A stretch of 64,000 nucleotides of DNA, from assembly GCA_964587855.1 (NCBI GenBank), contig CAZPLT010000001.1:1-64000 (forward strand). The letters run 5' to 3'. The notes beneath the pieces are model-generated. The model saw only the letters and a list, made by a program, of their open reading frames with translations. It made no database searches and was not told where the DNA came from. Below are positions 33,399 to 43,051 of this stretch, one piece after another. The DNA comes from WRCA01 sp964587855 (GTDB lineage Bacteria > Pseudomonadota > Alphaproteobacteria > Rs-D84). The position numbers were made by a program, and so were the translations under genes. Within the stretch, counting starts at the first letter, position 1, and the number at the start of each line of letters is the position of its first letter.

Positions 33399-33740
33399 TT
33401 ATTTTTTTTCGATTTCTTTGTCTCTTTTAATATCTATAACTTTAACTTTGAATATAACTTCTTTGCCGGCCAAGCCAGGAACGTATTGGTCTGGGAATTT
33501 AATTGTTATATCGCGTTCTTCGCCTTTTTTCATACCAATCAATTGATCTTCGAATCCTGGAACAAATTGACCGCTGCCCAGTTTTAATGGGAAGTTTTCA
33601 GCAGTTCCACCAGCAAATTGTTCGCCGTTTAAAAAACCAGAAAAGTTAATTACGACCAAGTCGCCTTTCTTTGCGCCACTGTCACAAGCGGCTATAAAAA
33701 TAGTACATGCCATTAAAATCGCGCCAAATAATTTTTTCAT
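33399..33740 (-). CDS. FKBP-type peptidyl-prolyl isomerase lipoprotein
   Basis: This 113-aa protein has a lipoprotein signal (MKKLFGAILMACTIFIAAC, Cys19 lipidation likely) followed by a compact FKBP domain: GDLVVINFSGFLNGEQF, the FPLKLGSGQFVPGFEDQLIGMKKGEER core and a VIFKVKVIDIK last strand. It probably assists folding of exported proteins at the membrane, which may matter in a genome exporting many Cys-rich proteins. A second lipoprotein gene lies 22 nt upstream on the same strand, so co-transcription is likely. Confidence 0.88.
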   Translation of the reverse strand: MKKLFGAILMACTIFIAACDSGAKKGDLVVINFSGFLNGEQFAGGTAENFPLKLGSGQFVPGFEDQLIGMKKGEERDITIKFPDQYVPGLAGKEVIFKVKVIDIKRDKEIEKK

Positions 33741-33762
33741 TTTTTATCCTTTTTGTTTATGG

Positions 33763-34341
33763 TTATTTATTATTATAAATGCATTTAAATCCGTATTCTC
33801 GCATATTTGTGCCATCATCTTGAGTTTTAAAATCAAAATATGGGGTTGGGCGCAGAACATCGAATGAAGGGTTATCATATACAATCATAAATGATTTAGA
33901 GTTTCGTCCGCATACACGTTTCATTTCAAATTCTGCCACTTTATTTAATATACTGCGTATATCTCCGTCAATATCCATCCCATTAGCATTTTGAACCAAA
34001 CGAAGCCGCATTTCACGCAGGTCATCTGAATTTAATAAAACCTCGACCCTGACCATAGTGCCATGATATTCTTGCCATGTGGTTTCTTTGCGCGAAGTAT
34101 TCCATTTTGCATCTTTGTCGGCTTTTTCTTCTTCTACCTTTGGTTGGTATGAATCTATATTAGCATATTGATTGTTTGCTTCCATAAACTGGGCCGAGCG
34201 TTCATTATAATATGGCGCAGTATCGCCACCTTGCTCGATATCCTGAGTATTATAAATAGGCATTTCGGTTGAGGCAGTATTAATATTACAACCCCCCAGC
34301 AAAAGCATAAGACATAAAGTATAAGGAATATATTTTTTCAT
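33763..34341 (-). CDS. Hypothetical lipoprotein next to virB11
   Basis: This 192-aa product has a textbook lipobox (LMLLLGGC, Cys18). The mature part has a polar linker and a folded C-terminal domain (about residues 85-192) with two further Cys. No family is recognised. It is divergently placed to the virB11-like ATPase gene at 34417 with only 75 nt between, so a type IV secretion link is possible but rests on position alone. Confidence 0.75.
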   Translation of the reverse strand: MKKYIPYTLCLMLLLGGCNINTASTEMPIYNTQDIEQGGDTAPYYNERSAQFMEANNQYANIDSYQPKVEEEKADKDAKWNTSRKETTWQEYHGTMVRVEVLLNSDDLREMRLRLVQNANGMDIDGDIRSILNKVAEFEMKRVCGRNSKSFMIVYDNPSFDVLRPTPYFDFKTQDDGTNMREYGFKCIYNNK

Positions 34342-34400
34342 ATTACGTTCTCTTTGTTTAATTCTAGCAAATTATGTTTTTTGATTCAAGCGGCGATTTA

Positions 34401-34409
34401 TGATAAAAT
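34401..34409 (+). promoter_or_regulatory. Extended -10 promoter with leaderless start (virB11)
   Basis: TGATAAAAT ends 7 nt before the ATG at 34417 and no Shine-Dalgarno is present, so transcription should start at or within a few bases of the start codon. Confidence 0.55.
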
Positions 34410-34416
34410 ATAAAAT

Positions 34417-35376
34417 ATGGCAGATCTTGTTTTAGAATCTTTAATTAAACCTTTGGCAGAGTTTTTTACTCCGTCCTTTGTGGAAGAAATCGCTATTAAT
34501 CATGAAGGCGAGGTCTGGATGCGTCTGCATGGTGCAAAAACACCATGGGTTGCATATCAATCTGAAAAATTAACGAAACAATATTTGTTGGATTTAATTC
34601 ATACTGTGGCAAATGTTTACGAACGTCCGTTTGATCCAATTCGTGGTATGCCAGTTGTTTATGCTACTCTACCTGGCAATCATCGTTTTTCTGCAATTGC
34701 TGGACCAAATGTTATGTATGATGATCGTGATGTTACGGGCGGAATAGCGTTGAGTATTCGCGGCGGCGGTGTTTCCGATGTGGATTTTTCAAACTATCAT
34801 TTAAAGCATGGTCAAAAATTAATGCAGATAAAAACACGTGGCAAAAATAAGCCAGACGATCCATACGACAGATTGATGGCCGCAATTAATGACGGCAGTC
34901 CAATTTTAATTTCTGGTGCAACCAGTACCGGTAAGACTACATTTTTAAATCATATTTTGACTTTGATTGATCAAAATGCACGCGTTATAACCGTTGAAGA
35001 TGCTCGTGAAATCAAAGCGCCACAAAAAAATCGTGTTCATTTTGTCCTGTCCAGAACAGAACAAAATAATAAATTTGATTACGCCAGATTATTGGATTTG
35101 GTTGTTCGTATGACACCAGATGTAATTATTGGTGGTGAAATTTCTACGGATAATGCGTCTGTGTTATGGGAAATGTTGGGAACAGGGCATGATCATTTTT
35201 ATACAACAATTCATGCCGAATCGGCCGAGGCTGCATATGCAGCATTTGCAGATAGAATTTTGCATACTCAACCTGCATATGATCGCAGCGAATTAATGGA
35301 AGAAATGAAACATAAACTGCGTGTGGTACAATTAACTCGTGATGGAGATATACGTGCAGTTACAGAAGTTGTATAA
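34417..35376 (+). CDS. virB11: VirB11-type secretion ATPase
   Basis: VirB11 is the hexameric ATPase that powers type IV secretion or conjugation. The 319-aa product has the N-terminal domain (EIAINHEGEVWM, HRFSAIAGPNV), Walker A GATSTGKTTF (about residues 168-177), the Asp box VEDAREI, Walker B VIIGGE and the His box TTIHAES. No other vir/tra genes are in the window, so it is an orphan locus here; as in Rickettsiales-type systems, the rest may lie elsewhere. Close relatives include type II/IV pilus ATPases, but length and motifs fit VirB11 best. Confidence 0.88.
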   Translation: MADLVLESLIKPLAEFFTPSFVEEIAINHEGEVWMRLHGAKTPWVAYQSEKLTKQYLLDLIHTVANVYERPFDPIRGMPVVYATLPGNHRFSAIAGPNVMYDDRDVTGGIALSIRGGGVSDVDFSNYHLKHGQKLMQIKTRGKNKPDDPYDRLMAAINDGSPILISGATSTGKTTFLNHILTLIDQNARVITVEDAREIKAPQKNRVHFVLSRTEQNNKFDYARLLDLVVRMTPDVIIGGEISTDNASVLWEMLGTGHDHFYTTIHAESAEAAYAAFADRILHTQPAYDRSELMEEMKHKLRVVQLTRDGDIRAVTEVV

Positions 35377-35380
35377 AAAA

Positions 35381-35397
35381 CGCCGCAATTTGCGGCG
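35381..35397 (-). terminator. Terminator downstream of the beta-repeat protein gene
   Basis: CGCCGCA-ATT-TGCGGCG; the minus strand continues TTTTTT, so it best serves the 35406-36158 gene and partly virB11. Confidence 0.7.
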
Positions 35398-35405
35398 GGG
35401 TTAAA

Positions 35406-36158
35406 TTAAAAAATTATTTGCCCACGAATACGAGCATTGCGAGGAATTGGCCCAAAAGAAGAATCTTCTGAAACATAGATATCGCCGTTTACTATGAAAT
35501 CTCCGCAAAAATTTAACGCATTTATATTACGAACGATCAAGTTGCCATTTACTTTTACGCCACAGGGCAGGGTAAATCCACGCATATTTTGTATAATTAA
35601 ATTACCGTTTATGTATGTTTGATTGTGTAAACGTTTGCCAACTCTTTCACCGTCAATAATTACATCCCCATTAACATTTATAAATTCTGTTTCTATAAAT
35701 GCCGGCCTACGAGTAGGTGCTTTAAATGGTAATATGATAATTGTTTTTTCTTCTTCTTCTATTAAAACATCTTCTTGGGGGTCTACTTTTGGATAACTTT
35801 TGATAACAACATCAGGAACAGTATTGCTGATAATCTGAACATTATTTTTTGGCAATGTTGTGATAATTTCTGGTTGTCTGCCAGCACGAGTTTTGTTTTT
35901 ATCACATTTTGGACCCAATAGTTGACCGATCAGGAAAGAAAACAAAATAATTATAAATAACATCAGTGTTAAATTACAAAGACCGTTCAAGTCAATGCCG
36001 CAAATCCAATTCCATACATCACGTGGCATACGAACAAATAACCAACGTAAAGCACGGACTGCCCAAACGGGGCGATCGGCAACTGCTTTGATATTTGTAT
36101 TTTTTGCAGCAACTGAAAATCCCTTTGTTTTATTAATAGCTTTAGATTTTTTAGCCAC
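35406..36158 (-). CDS. Membrane-anchored beta-repeat (bactofilin-like) hypothetical protein
   Basis: This 250-aa protein has a basic N-terminus, one membrane helix (about residues 60-81), an acidic linker (about 120-140) and a C-terminal domain built from repeated short strands: INVNGDVIIDG, YINGNLIIQN, KVNGNLIVRN, FIVNGDIYV. The NG-[ND]-[LI] spacing of about 20-25 residues suggests a beta-solenoid similar in style to bactofilins, but without certain homology. A perfect TTGACA-16-TATAAT promoter lies just upstream. Role unknown; envelope scaffold is a guess. Confidence 0.7.
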   Translation of the reverse strand: MAKKSKAINKTKGFSVAAKNTNIKAVADRPVWAVRALRWLFVRMPRDVWNWICGIDLNGLCNLTLMLFIIILFSFLIGQLLGPKCDKNKTRAGRQPEIITTLPKNNVQIISNTVPDVVIKSYPKVDPQEDVLIEEEEKTIIILPFKAPTRRPAFIETEFINVNGDVIIDGERVGKRLHNQTYINGNLIIQNMRGFTLPCGVKVNGNLIVRNINALNFCGDFIVNGDIYVSEDSSFGPIPRNARIRGQIIF

Positions 36159-36182
36159 AATAATATCCTTTGTTTTGAAAAT

Positions 36183-36210
36183 ATTATAGCCATAATATAT
36201 GCTTTGTCAA
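36183..36210 (-). promoter_or_regulatory. Consensus sigma-70 promoter (TTGACA-16-TATAAT)
   Basis: Minus strand: TTGACA at 36210-36205 and TATAAT at 36188-36183, both perfect, about 24 nt before the ATG at 36158. Confidence 0.8.
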
Positions 36211-36273
36211 GCTATTTTACAAACACAAAAGTTATCAAATATAAACAGTGGGTAATTAATGGGTAAATAAAAA

Positions 36274-36296
36274 ACCCGCACATTGTGCGGGTTTTG
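36274..36296. terminator. Terminator after the 36298-39156 gene
   Basis: ACCCGCAC-ATT-GTGCGGGT with an A-run on the left (AATAAAAAA), so it acts on the minus strand. Confidence 0.75.
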
Positions 36297-36297
36297 A

Positions 36298-39156
36298 TTA
36301 GAATTGGAAATCTTTGGAACTGGTTGTTTCATCATTCCATTCTTTACAATATTTTACCTTGAACAAAGGATTCTTTGTTTTCTTGCAAGTCTGGGATCTT
36401 ATAGATCTGGTGCAAACTAAAGTTTCCCAATTGAAAGTAGTTGTTACAACTTGTTTGAAATTCCATTGGTTCAATGATTGGCTGGCTGTTAAGTCAGACG
36501 CACTTGGTGGTGTAACAGAGGTCGAGTTGTTTTTGGATGCCAATGACATTATTCCTGCGGCACTCATAGCAAGGCTGGCACCCCCAGTAAATGGTGCAGC
36601 AACTGCCCCAGAAACAGTCATATAGATACCCAACATTTGCCCAAATCCACTTTTTGGTGGGGTTGGACTTGCTGGTAATGAACTGCCAGTTGCCAAAGCT
36701 TTACAAGACTTTACGGCAACCATACGTCTGGAATCAAGAGCATCTTTTTCCTGGATTTTTCCAATACGTTCACCTATTGCGGCTTGGTCTTCCAATAATT
36801 TGCCATTTAATTCATCAAACTTTTTATTGTAATTATCACGGGCAGCTTTTACTGCAGAACTAGCAATAAGCATGCGCATTTGCTTTGTAAGATCTGGGAA
36901 TCTTGCAGAATTTGCATCGGTTGACCCCAATTTTTGTACGGTTTCGTTAATTTTCATACCTTGTACTTCGCGGCCAGTCATACAGTATTTAAGTGTTGGA
37001 TCAGATTCTATAGTATTGATAGCGGTATTAATACTATTTTGTAATTGTGCCATTTCTGACTCGGCCTTTTCTTTGCCTGTTGCAGACAAAGTTGTTCCGC
37101 TGTTTTGCATGTAGTCACTGATATCTTTTAACTTACCATTTTCATCAAAATCAACACTTTCCCAATAAAGCATTCCGTCTAAAACGCCAGCCAACGGGGT
37201 GTTCGAACGTAATTCATTATCAGTAATTTGTGATATATCAGTTTTACATCTTGTATAATTTACATCCAAAGAAGTCCCATTATTAGTATAACCACATATT
37301 TTATATTCAAGTGATCGACTACCAATGCCATCAGATACAGATAAGTTATCGCAATTTTCTGTTCCACCGCATATTTTTACCATTGCTTCATCAGCGGCTT
37401 TTTGACATGCCACCATCATGTTATTATCAATGTTCAAGAATATACCTTGGATCATATTTGATATTTCTGTGTAAACTGTATCGCCACGAATATCTTGTCC
37501 TTCATATACTTTTTGGCATCCGACAAGTTTATCATAAGGACACATACGAATTATTGAATCGGTATCCAAACCAACGCATTTTGTATAGTCTTCACCGCAA
37601 CGGTCATCAGACTGCAAGCAAGCTTTAACTTCCTTGGTACATGAATCAACGCGCATAGCGGCAAGTTTAGCAGTTACGAAATCCCAAATCATGGATTTTT
37701 TAGCTTCTGCCGCGGAATCAGTGGAAATGCCACATTCATTCAATTGAACTTTACATATATTCAACATTGCTTCTGGTCTGGACAAGCACATATCAAAGCT
37801 GCCTTCTTGATCATTTGGATCTATTGTATCCATACATCCTTTTCTGAAACATTCGGATATATTACCTATACAATTGGTACGACGATTTGCTTCGGCTTGT
37901 AATTCTGCTGATTTAAGAGATGGTGCGATTTCGCGTACAAATGCATTCCATACGGCATCTTTATCCTTGCTTACGGCATTAACGCAGTTGTTAGTTACTG
38001 ATTCACACAAAGGTCTTTTTGATAACAAAGCATCATAAGTACTGGCAGCAATTTGGATTTTTGTTGCACTGCCTGTTATGTTATATGTTTTTGATTTAGA
38101 GCGGGAAACAACACTGCTGCTTTTTGCATTTTCTGCGGCAACTATACCAACACATCCGGTCCAGTCATTTTTACAGGCGCCCCTGGATTCGTCTTGCATA
38201 CATTTACGCATTTCAACTACGCATTGTCCCAAATCCCACTTATTTGCGTTTTCATAAGATTCCAAAGCGGCATTACGTAACGCTTGTTCTGCGACTTGTA
38301 ATTTCTTTGCGGATTCGTTTTTCATTTTTTTCAAATAGTTTTCATAGCTGCGACAATCAGATTGTATGGTTTGAGCATACATCATTTGTAGCATACGAAT
38401 ATCTTTTGAACATTCTGGCATTTGTTGAACACAAATGTTGCGAGCCGCATTATGTAAATTATCACCAGTTTTATCCTGGATTAAACTTAAATCAGCGTTT
38501 TCAACGGTTGCTGTTTCGTCATCAAATCCGAAAGTTGGTTCACTGTCAAAAATACTTAAATCCAATGAAGCCCTGGTTCTTGTTTTCTCGGTTTTAGATG
38601 ACGAAGAATCTGATGAAAATTCTTTTGCCGCATCTTTTACAGTATTTAAAACATAGTCTGCTTTATTGCCGGTTCCCAAGTTAATTTTTTCAACACCTGT
38701 TGTGGCCATGTTTCTTGTTTGTGTATCTAATTTTTCTATTTCTACTAAAACATTATCCAGATCGGCTTTTTTATCACTGCATCTACAACGTCCACCAGTA
38801 TCATTTTCCAACATACAGAAACTGTCCATACAACCATAGTATTTAGTTCTACATTCATCACTGACAGTAGTATTAGTAGTTGCAGCGGAAACGCCGACAC
38901 CAGTTTGAACAACGTTTTGTTTTGTCCCGGCACGCGCAGCAATAACAGGAACTTTATTATTAGTAGTGTTAATAGCGTTAGAACTTCCAGCGCGCGCAGA
39001 TACAGTTTGATTAATAGAGGGATCAGATTTAATAGGGGCACTAGATTTAAGTTGAGTATTAGTAGAAGCGATACTGCGTCTTGATGCTGCTTCAACGTTA
39101 CCCGATTGTCCCAACACTAGAAAACTGGTTGTAATTAGCAAAAAAATTTTTTTCAT
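36298..39156 (-). CDS. Largest single Cx6C-repeat exported protein of the B subgroup
   Basis: This 952-aa protein has a signal peptide (MKKIFLLITTSFLVLGQSGNVEAA), a Ser/Thr/Asn/Ala linker with repeated 'ARAG' motifs (about 25-98), then the signature C102, C109, C114, C124, C126 with exact C-x6-C-x4-C-x9-C-x-C-S spacing. Paired units follow: CVVEMRKC, CTKEVKAC..CGEDYTKC, CIGNISEC, CKVQLNEC. It aligns well by eye with the 19501-22137 product, including the CMTGREV/INGRDL region and the RFP(D/N)L-x-x-Q(M/T)(R/K)MLIA(S/A)SA segment near residue 755. The last 150 residues have a Gly/Ala-rich hydrophobic stretch. Function unknown. Confidence 0.82.
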   Translation of the reverse strand: MKKIFLLITTSFLVLGQSGNVEAASRRSIASTNTQLKSSAPIKSDPSINQTVSARAGSSNAINTTNNKVPVIAARAGTKQNVVQTGVGVSAATTNTTVSDECRTKYYGCMDSFCMLENDTGGRCRCSDKKADLDNVLVEIEKLDTQTRNMATTGVEKINLGTGNKADYVLNTVKDAAKEFSSDSSSSKTEKTRTRASLDLSIFDSEPTFGFDDETATVENADLSLIQDKTGDNLHNAARNICVQQMPECSKDIRMLQMMYAQTIQSDCRSYENYLKKMKNESAKKLQVAEQALRNAALESYENANKWDLGQCVVEMRKCMQDESRGACKNDWTGCVGIVAAENAKSSSVVSRSKSKTYNITGSATKIQIAASTYDALLSKRPLCESVTNNCVNAVSKDKDAVWNAFVREIAPSLKSAELQAEANRRTNCIGNISECFRKGCMDTIDPNDQEGSFDMCLSRPEAMLNICKVQLNECGISTDSAAEAKKSMIWDFVTAKLAAMRVDSCTKEVKACLQSDDRCGEDYTKCVGLDTDSIIRMCPYDKLVGCQKVYEGQDIRGDTVYTEISNMIQGIFLNIDNNMMVACQKAADEAMVKICGGTENCDNLSVSDGIGSRSLEYKICGYTNNGTSLDVNYTRCKTDISQITDNELRSNTPLAGVLDGMLYWESVDFDENGKLKDISDYMQNSGTTLSATGKEKAESEMAQLQNSINTAINTIESDPTLKYCMTGREVQGMKINETVQKLGSTDANSARFPDLTKQMRMLIASSAVKAARDNYNKKFDELNGKLLEDQAAIGERIGKIQEKDALDSRRMVAVKSCKALATGSSLPASPTPPKSGFGQMLGIYMTVSGAVAAPFTGGASLAMSAAGIMSLASKNNSTSVTPPSASDLTASQSLNQWNFKQVVTTTFNWETLVCTRSIRSQTCKKTKNPLFKVKYCKEWNDETTSSKDFQF

Positions 39157-39185
39157 TTGTTAAATACCTTTTATGACTTATAGAT

Positions 39186-39194
39186 ATTTTATCA
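39186..39194 (-). promoter_or_regulatory. Extended -10 promoter (TGATAAAAT) for the 39156 gene
   Basis: Minus-strand TGATAAAAT, 29 nt before the ATG at 39156, the same motif as for the 17409 and 43075 family genes. Confidence 0.55.
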
Positions 39195-39245
39195 GAAAAT
39201 TTGTATTAAATGAAGTTAAATTTGTTTCAAAATAATGTTTTTAAA

Positions 39246-41930
39246 TTATTTTCCCCAATCTGTACTTATATTTGTTTCTGCCAACAAAGGTACAGATAAA
39301 TATGCAACGTTTTCCATAGTTGTTTTTACTTGGTCTGCAAAACTTAATGATTCCGCGATGTCGCATTCACAAACAATTTCATCATGAACCTGCATAATCA
39401 TTTTTGCAGAAGAAGATTTTAACTCGGAAATTTTTATCATTGCTAATCGCATCAGGTCTGCTTCGAACCCTTGGATTGGGGCGTTAATTGCGGCACGCAT
39501 TGCGTATGCGCGTAATCTAGGATTTCGAACTTCGGGTAATTCTATGCGGCGACCCCATGGGGTATAAACGCATCCGTTATCCAATGCGAATTGTTTTGTT
39601 TTATCAAAATAATTTTTTATTTCTGGTAATTCAGCCAAATAAGAATCTATTATTATTTGTGCTTCGGTTCTGGAAATATTTAATTGGTTTGCCAGACCAA
39701 ATGCAGAAATTCCATAAATAATTGAAAAGTTTAATGTTTTTGCTTTGGCACGTAAGTCTTTTGGAACTGGCTCGCTATCCGGAATTTTAAAAACGGTTCG
39801 TGCAGTTTTGGAATGAATATCTTCACCACGAGCAAAAGTTTCTTTGAATGATTTTATATCTGCAACATCGGCCAGTAATCGTAATTGAATCTGAGAATAG
39901 TCAGTGGATATTAAAACACGACCAGATGGTGCAACAAAACATTTTCTTATTTCTTCACCCAGCTTGGTTTTTATCGGGATATTTTGCAGGTTTGGATCGC
40001 GCGAAGACAGACGCCCAGTGTTTGTGCTGGTTTGTAAATAAGTTGTATGAATACGTCCATCAGATGCAATTTGGTGCGGCAACGCGTCTGTGTAAGTTCC
40101 CGCCAGTTTCGATAATGAACGCCATTCTAAAATCTTATCTGCGATTGGATGTTCTATTTCTGCCAATGTATCTGCGTCCGTGGATTTATGCAATGGTAAA
40201 CCCATTTCTTCGTATAATACAGTTGCCAATTGTTGGGGACTGGCGATATTAAATTCATGTCCAGCCATGTGCCAAATTTGTTTTTCCAGCTCTTCCATAT
40301 CTTTATGGAATATTTCAGATAATGTAGAAAAGCGAGATTGGTTTACCATGACGCCCGTGCGTTCCATGTTTAATAAAACCTTTAATAATGGCAGGTCGCA
40401 ATTTTCATAAAGCTTTTTTAATTTTTCATTTTTATTCAGTTTTTCACGAAAGATTTCATACAGACCAAAACAAACCCAAGCATCTTCGGCGGCATATGGT
40501 GCAGCAATTTCAACAGACAAAGTTTCAAAGTGCATATCTTTGGATTTTGTTTTTGTCGGAAACAATGATGAAAATTTTATATTTTCATGATCTAGATAAA
40601 TTTTTGCCAGTTCATCCAGATTGTGAGCGTGCGCCGTTCCATGCAAAACATAAGAAAGAAGCATTGTGTCATCAATGGGCGCAATAGCATTTGTATCCCA
40701 GCCTTCGTTAGATAAAATATGTAAATCATATTTTAAATTATGTCCAACTTTTATTATGTTTGTATTTGTTAAAATTGGCCATAATTTATTTTTTACTATG
40801 TTCAAAGAAAGTTGTGATACAGATGAATTTTTAACTTCTGTACCAAATAAATCATTTTGTTTTTCTGTATGTCTGATTGGAATATAAGCACCAGATTTAG
40901 AATTTGTTGCCAAAGAAATCCCAACAATTTTATCAGCCATAGAATCCAGGCCAGTGGTTTCAGTATCAATTGCCAAAACATTATTTATACCAGATAAAAA
41001 TTTATCTAATTCTTGTTCAGTCGTGATAATTATTGTTTGTTCATATTTTATTTGTGGAATGTCAATGGTGATAACTTTGTTCGCAAATAATTTGGTTGCT
41101 TTGGTTTTCAAAGAATTGCTTTCCAATTTTGTTTCTGCAAATTCTAAAAATGTGGGCAAATCAAATTTGAATTTTTCATTTTTAAATTCTGGTAATTCTA
41201 CATCAGCTTTTAAAGTAACCAGCTGACGTGAGATATAGGCTTGGTCTTTGTAATCTTTTAATAAATTACGAATACGTTCATTTTTTATAGTGTCCAGATT
41301 TTCATATAATTTATCCAGATTGTTAAACTCGTTAATAAGTTCGGCTGCTTTTTTAGGGCCAATTCCTGGAACGCCTGGGACATTATCACTGGAATCCCCC
41401 ATTAATGATTGAACATCAATAACTTGGTCTGGGCGAACACCAAATTTTTCCAAAACTTGGGCTTCGTGAATTTCAATAGATTTCATTCCGTCATATAAAA
41501 AAGAGCAGGGTGATACTAACTGCATTAAATCTTTATCACCGGTAACAATTCTGGTTTTTCCGGTATCACATTCACGTGCGGCAAGTGTTGCGATTACATC
41601 ATCTGCTTCGACCCCCATAATCGCCAATACGGGCATTCCCATTGCTCGCGCGGCCTCGTGTGTTAATTCTATTTGAGCAATTAAATCTTCAGGAGTGTCA
41701 CCACGATTAGCTTTATACTGGGGATAAATATCATTGCGGAAATTTTTTCGTGCGGCATCAAAAACACAAAAAAATCTGTCTTCGGGGTTTGTGTTTGCAA
41801 GCAGTGGTAATACCATATTGCAAAAACCATATACGGCGTTCACGGGCGTTCCATCGCTACGGTTAAGACGCCCGTGCACGCCGTAATATGCACGAAATAA
41901 TAAAGAATTTCCGTCAATTAATGTCAGCAT
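39246..41930 (-). CDS. polA: DNA polymerase I
   Basis: Pol I fills gaps and removes RNA primers. The 894-aa product has the full three-domain layout: 5'-nuclease (MLTLIDGNSLLFRAYYG, ASDDVIATLA-like, SDNVPGVPGIGPKKA), 3'-5' exonuclease with acidic residues present (AIDTETTG, GHNLKYDLHIL, YAAEDAW), and polymerase motifs A (STDYSQIQLRLLA), B (RAKAKTLNFSIIYG) and C (MQVHDEIVCE). So proofreading appears intact, unlike in some reduced genomes. The ATG overlaps the upstream outer-membrane gene stop (TAATG). Confidence 0.96.
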   Translation of the reverse strand: MLTLIDGNSLLFRAYYGVHGRLNRSDGTPVNAVYGFCNMVLPLLANTNPEDRFFCVFDAARKNFRNDIYPQYKANRGDTPEDLIAQIELTHEAARAMGMPVLAIMGVEADDVIATLAARECDTGKTRIVTGDKDLMQLVSPCSFLYDGMKSIEIHEAQVLEKFGVRPDQVIDVQSLMGDSSDNVPGVPGIGPKKAAELINEFNNLDKLYENLDTIKNERIRNLLKDYKDQAYISRQLVTLKADVELPEFKNEKFKFDLPTFLEFAETKLESNSLKTKATKLFANKVITIDIPQIKYEQTIIITTEQELDKFLSGINNVLAIDTETTGLDSMADKIVGISLATNSKSGAYIPIRHTEKQNDLFGTEVKNSSVSQLSLNIVKNKLWPILTNTNIIKVGHNLKYDLHILSNEGWDTNAIAPIDDTMLLSYVLHGTAHAHNLDELAKIYLDHENIKFSSLFPTKTKSKDMHFETLSVEIAAPYAAEDAWVCFGLYEIFREKLNKNEKLKKLYENCDLPLLKVLLNMERTGVMVNQSRFSTLSEIFHKDMEELEKQIWHMAGHEFNIASPQQLATVLYEEMGLPLHKSTDADTLAEIEHPIADKILEWRSLSKLAGTYTDALPHQIASDGRIHTTYLQTSTNTGRLSSRDPNLQNIPIKTKLGEEIRKCFVAPSGRVLISTDYSQIQLRLLADVADIKSFKETFARGEDIHSKTARTVFKIPDSEPVPKDLRAKAKTLNFSIIYGISAFGLANQLNISRTEAQIIIDSYLAELPEIKNYFDKTKQFALDNGCVYTPWGRRIELPEVRNPRLRAYAMRAAINAPIQGFEADLMRLAMIKISELKSSSAKMIMQVHDEIVCECDIAESLSFADQVKTTMENVAYLSVPLLAETNISTDWGK

Positions 41931-42469
41931 TAAAACTGGTATCTAAGCTTCAAGCGACCTTCGTAATGCAATGCATCCAAATTATCTTCGTATACATCTG
42001 GCATATAAACTGCGCGACCTTCGACGTCAATTTTCATAGCAGTTGCAGGGACTGCAAAGGTTAACCCAAGCATACCCTGGGCAGCCCAATTTTCATCTAC
42101 ATCAACATTAGATTCTTTGAATGATCCACCATATTGCATACCGCCACCAAAACCAATATAAGGGGTTACGATTATTGAAGGGAATAATTTAAATAATACG
42201 TTACCCATGGCCATATTTGTTTTCAAAACGTCAGTATCAACATGATTGTATTCTATTTCTAAACGAATAACTGGGATATCAATACCCATAACTGCACCAT
42301 AAGATATGGCAGATTCGCTGAAATCATCGGCCATTGGACCGTCAACCATGTAACGTTCGCTTCCCATACCGCCGGTTGCGCCGATATAAAGATCAAGTAT
42401 AGATGCCTGGGCTCCGCCAAAGCATAACATAGTGCATAATGCTGGTACGATTGATTTTTTTAAGTTCAT
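41930..42469 (-). CDS. Small outer-membrane beta-barrel protein
   Basis: This 179-aa protein starts at the ATG at 42469 with AAGGAG upstream; a longer reading frame from 42583 would run into pth. It has a signal peptide (MNLKKSIVPALCTMLCFGGAQAS) and then alternating polar/apolar strands with Gly-rich turns (YIGATGGMG, PYIGFGGGMQYGG), ending in RLKLRYQF with terminal Phe, the hallmark of BAM-inserted barrels. It resembles OmpW/OmpA-barrel or Rickettsia surface-antigen types in size. The exact family is not fixed. Confidence 0.8.
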   Translation of the reverse strand: MNLKKSIVPALCTMLCFGGAQASILDLYIGATGGMGSERYMVDGPMADDFSESAISYGAVMGIDIPVIRLEIEYNHVDTDVLKTNMAMGNVLFKLFPSIIVTPYIGFGGGMQYGGSFKESNVDVDENWAAQGMLGLTFAVPATAMKIDVEGRAVYMPDVYEDNLDALHYEGRLKLRYQF

Positions 42470-42518
42470 ATTTTTCTCCTTTGATGGTATTATTATAATA
42501 GAATAAAGACAGTAAGAT

Positions 42519-43037
42519 ATGCAAGAGAATAAACCTGTATTAATAGTTGGTCTGGGAAATCCTGGATCTGAGTATTCGCGCACGCGTCATAACGTGGGCT
42601 TTATGGCCATAGACAAATTGGCAGAAAGAAAAGCGCAAAATATAACGTGGAAGAAAGAAAAAAATGCTTTGACCACTAAAATTGATAATATTATTTTTGC
42701 CAAGCCACAAACTTTTATGAATTTATCAGGGTTGGCGGTTCAAGCATTGATGACTTTTTATAAAATTCCGCTTGAAAATATGGTTGTAATTCATGATGAC
42801 GTGGATTTGAAACTTGGGGACGTTCGTGAAAAGATTGGTGGTGGCAGTGCTGGGCACAATGGAATTAAAAGCATAGATGCTGCTGTTGGACCAGATTATC
42901 ATCGTATCAGAATTGGTGTGGGTCGAGGTGCGCAACCAATTGACACAGCTGACTGGGTTTTGGGGCGTTTTTCATCGGACGAGCAAGAAATAATCAATAA
43001 TACAATAAAAAAAATAATAGATAACTTTTGCTTTTAA
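42519..43037 (+). CDS. pth: Peptidyl-tRNA hydrolase
   Basis: Pth recycles peptidyl-tRNAs dropped from ribosomes. Catalytic His is in GLGNPGSEYSRTRHNVGFMA, the Asn in KPQTFMNLSG, and the HDDVDLKLGDVREKIGGGSAGHNGIKS region is complete. At 172 aa it is slightly short at the C-terminus, within family range. The gene is divergent from the barrel gene with 49 nt between the start codons, so the two promoters must overlap. Ribosome binding site is weak. Confidence 0.95.
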   Translation: MQENKPVLIVGLGNPGSEYSRTRHNVGFMAIDKLAERKAQNITWKKEKNALTTKIDNIIFAKPQTFMNLSGLAVQALMTFYKIPLENMVVIHDDVDLKLGDVREKIGGGSAGHNGIKSIDAAVGPDYHRIRIGVGRGAQPIDTADWVLGRFSSDEQEIINNTIKKIIDNFCF

Positions 43038-43051
43038 CTCAATCTCTTTTG

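Noticed and set aside
36314..36625. Plus-strand reading frames inside the 36298-39156 gene
   Set aside because: Shadow frames of a long exported protein; no ribosome binding site or signal.
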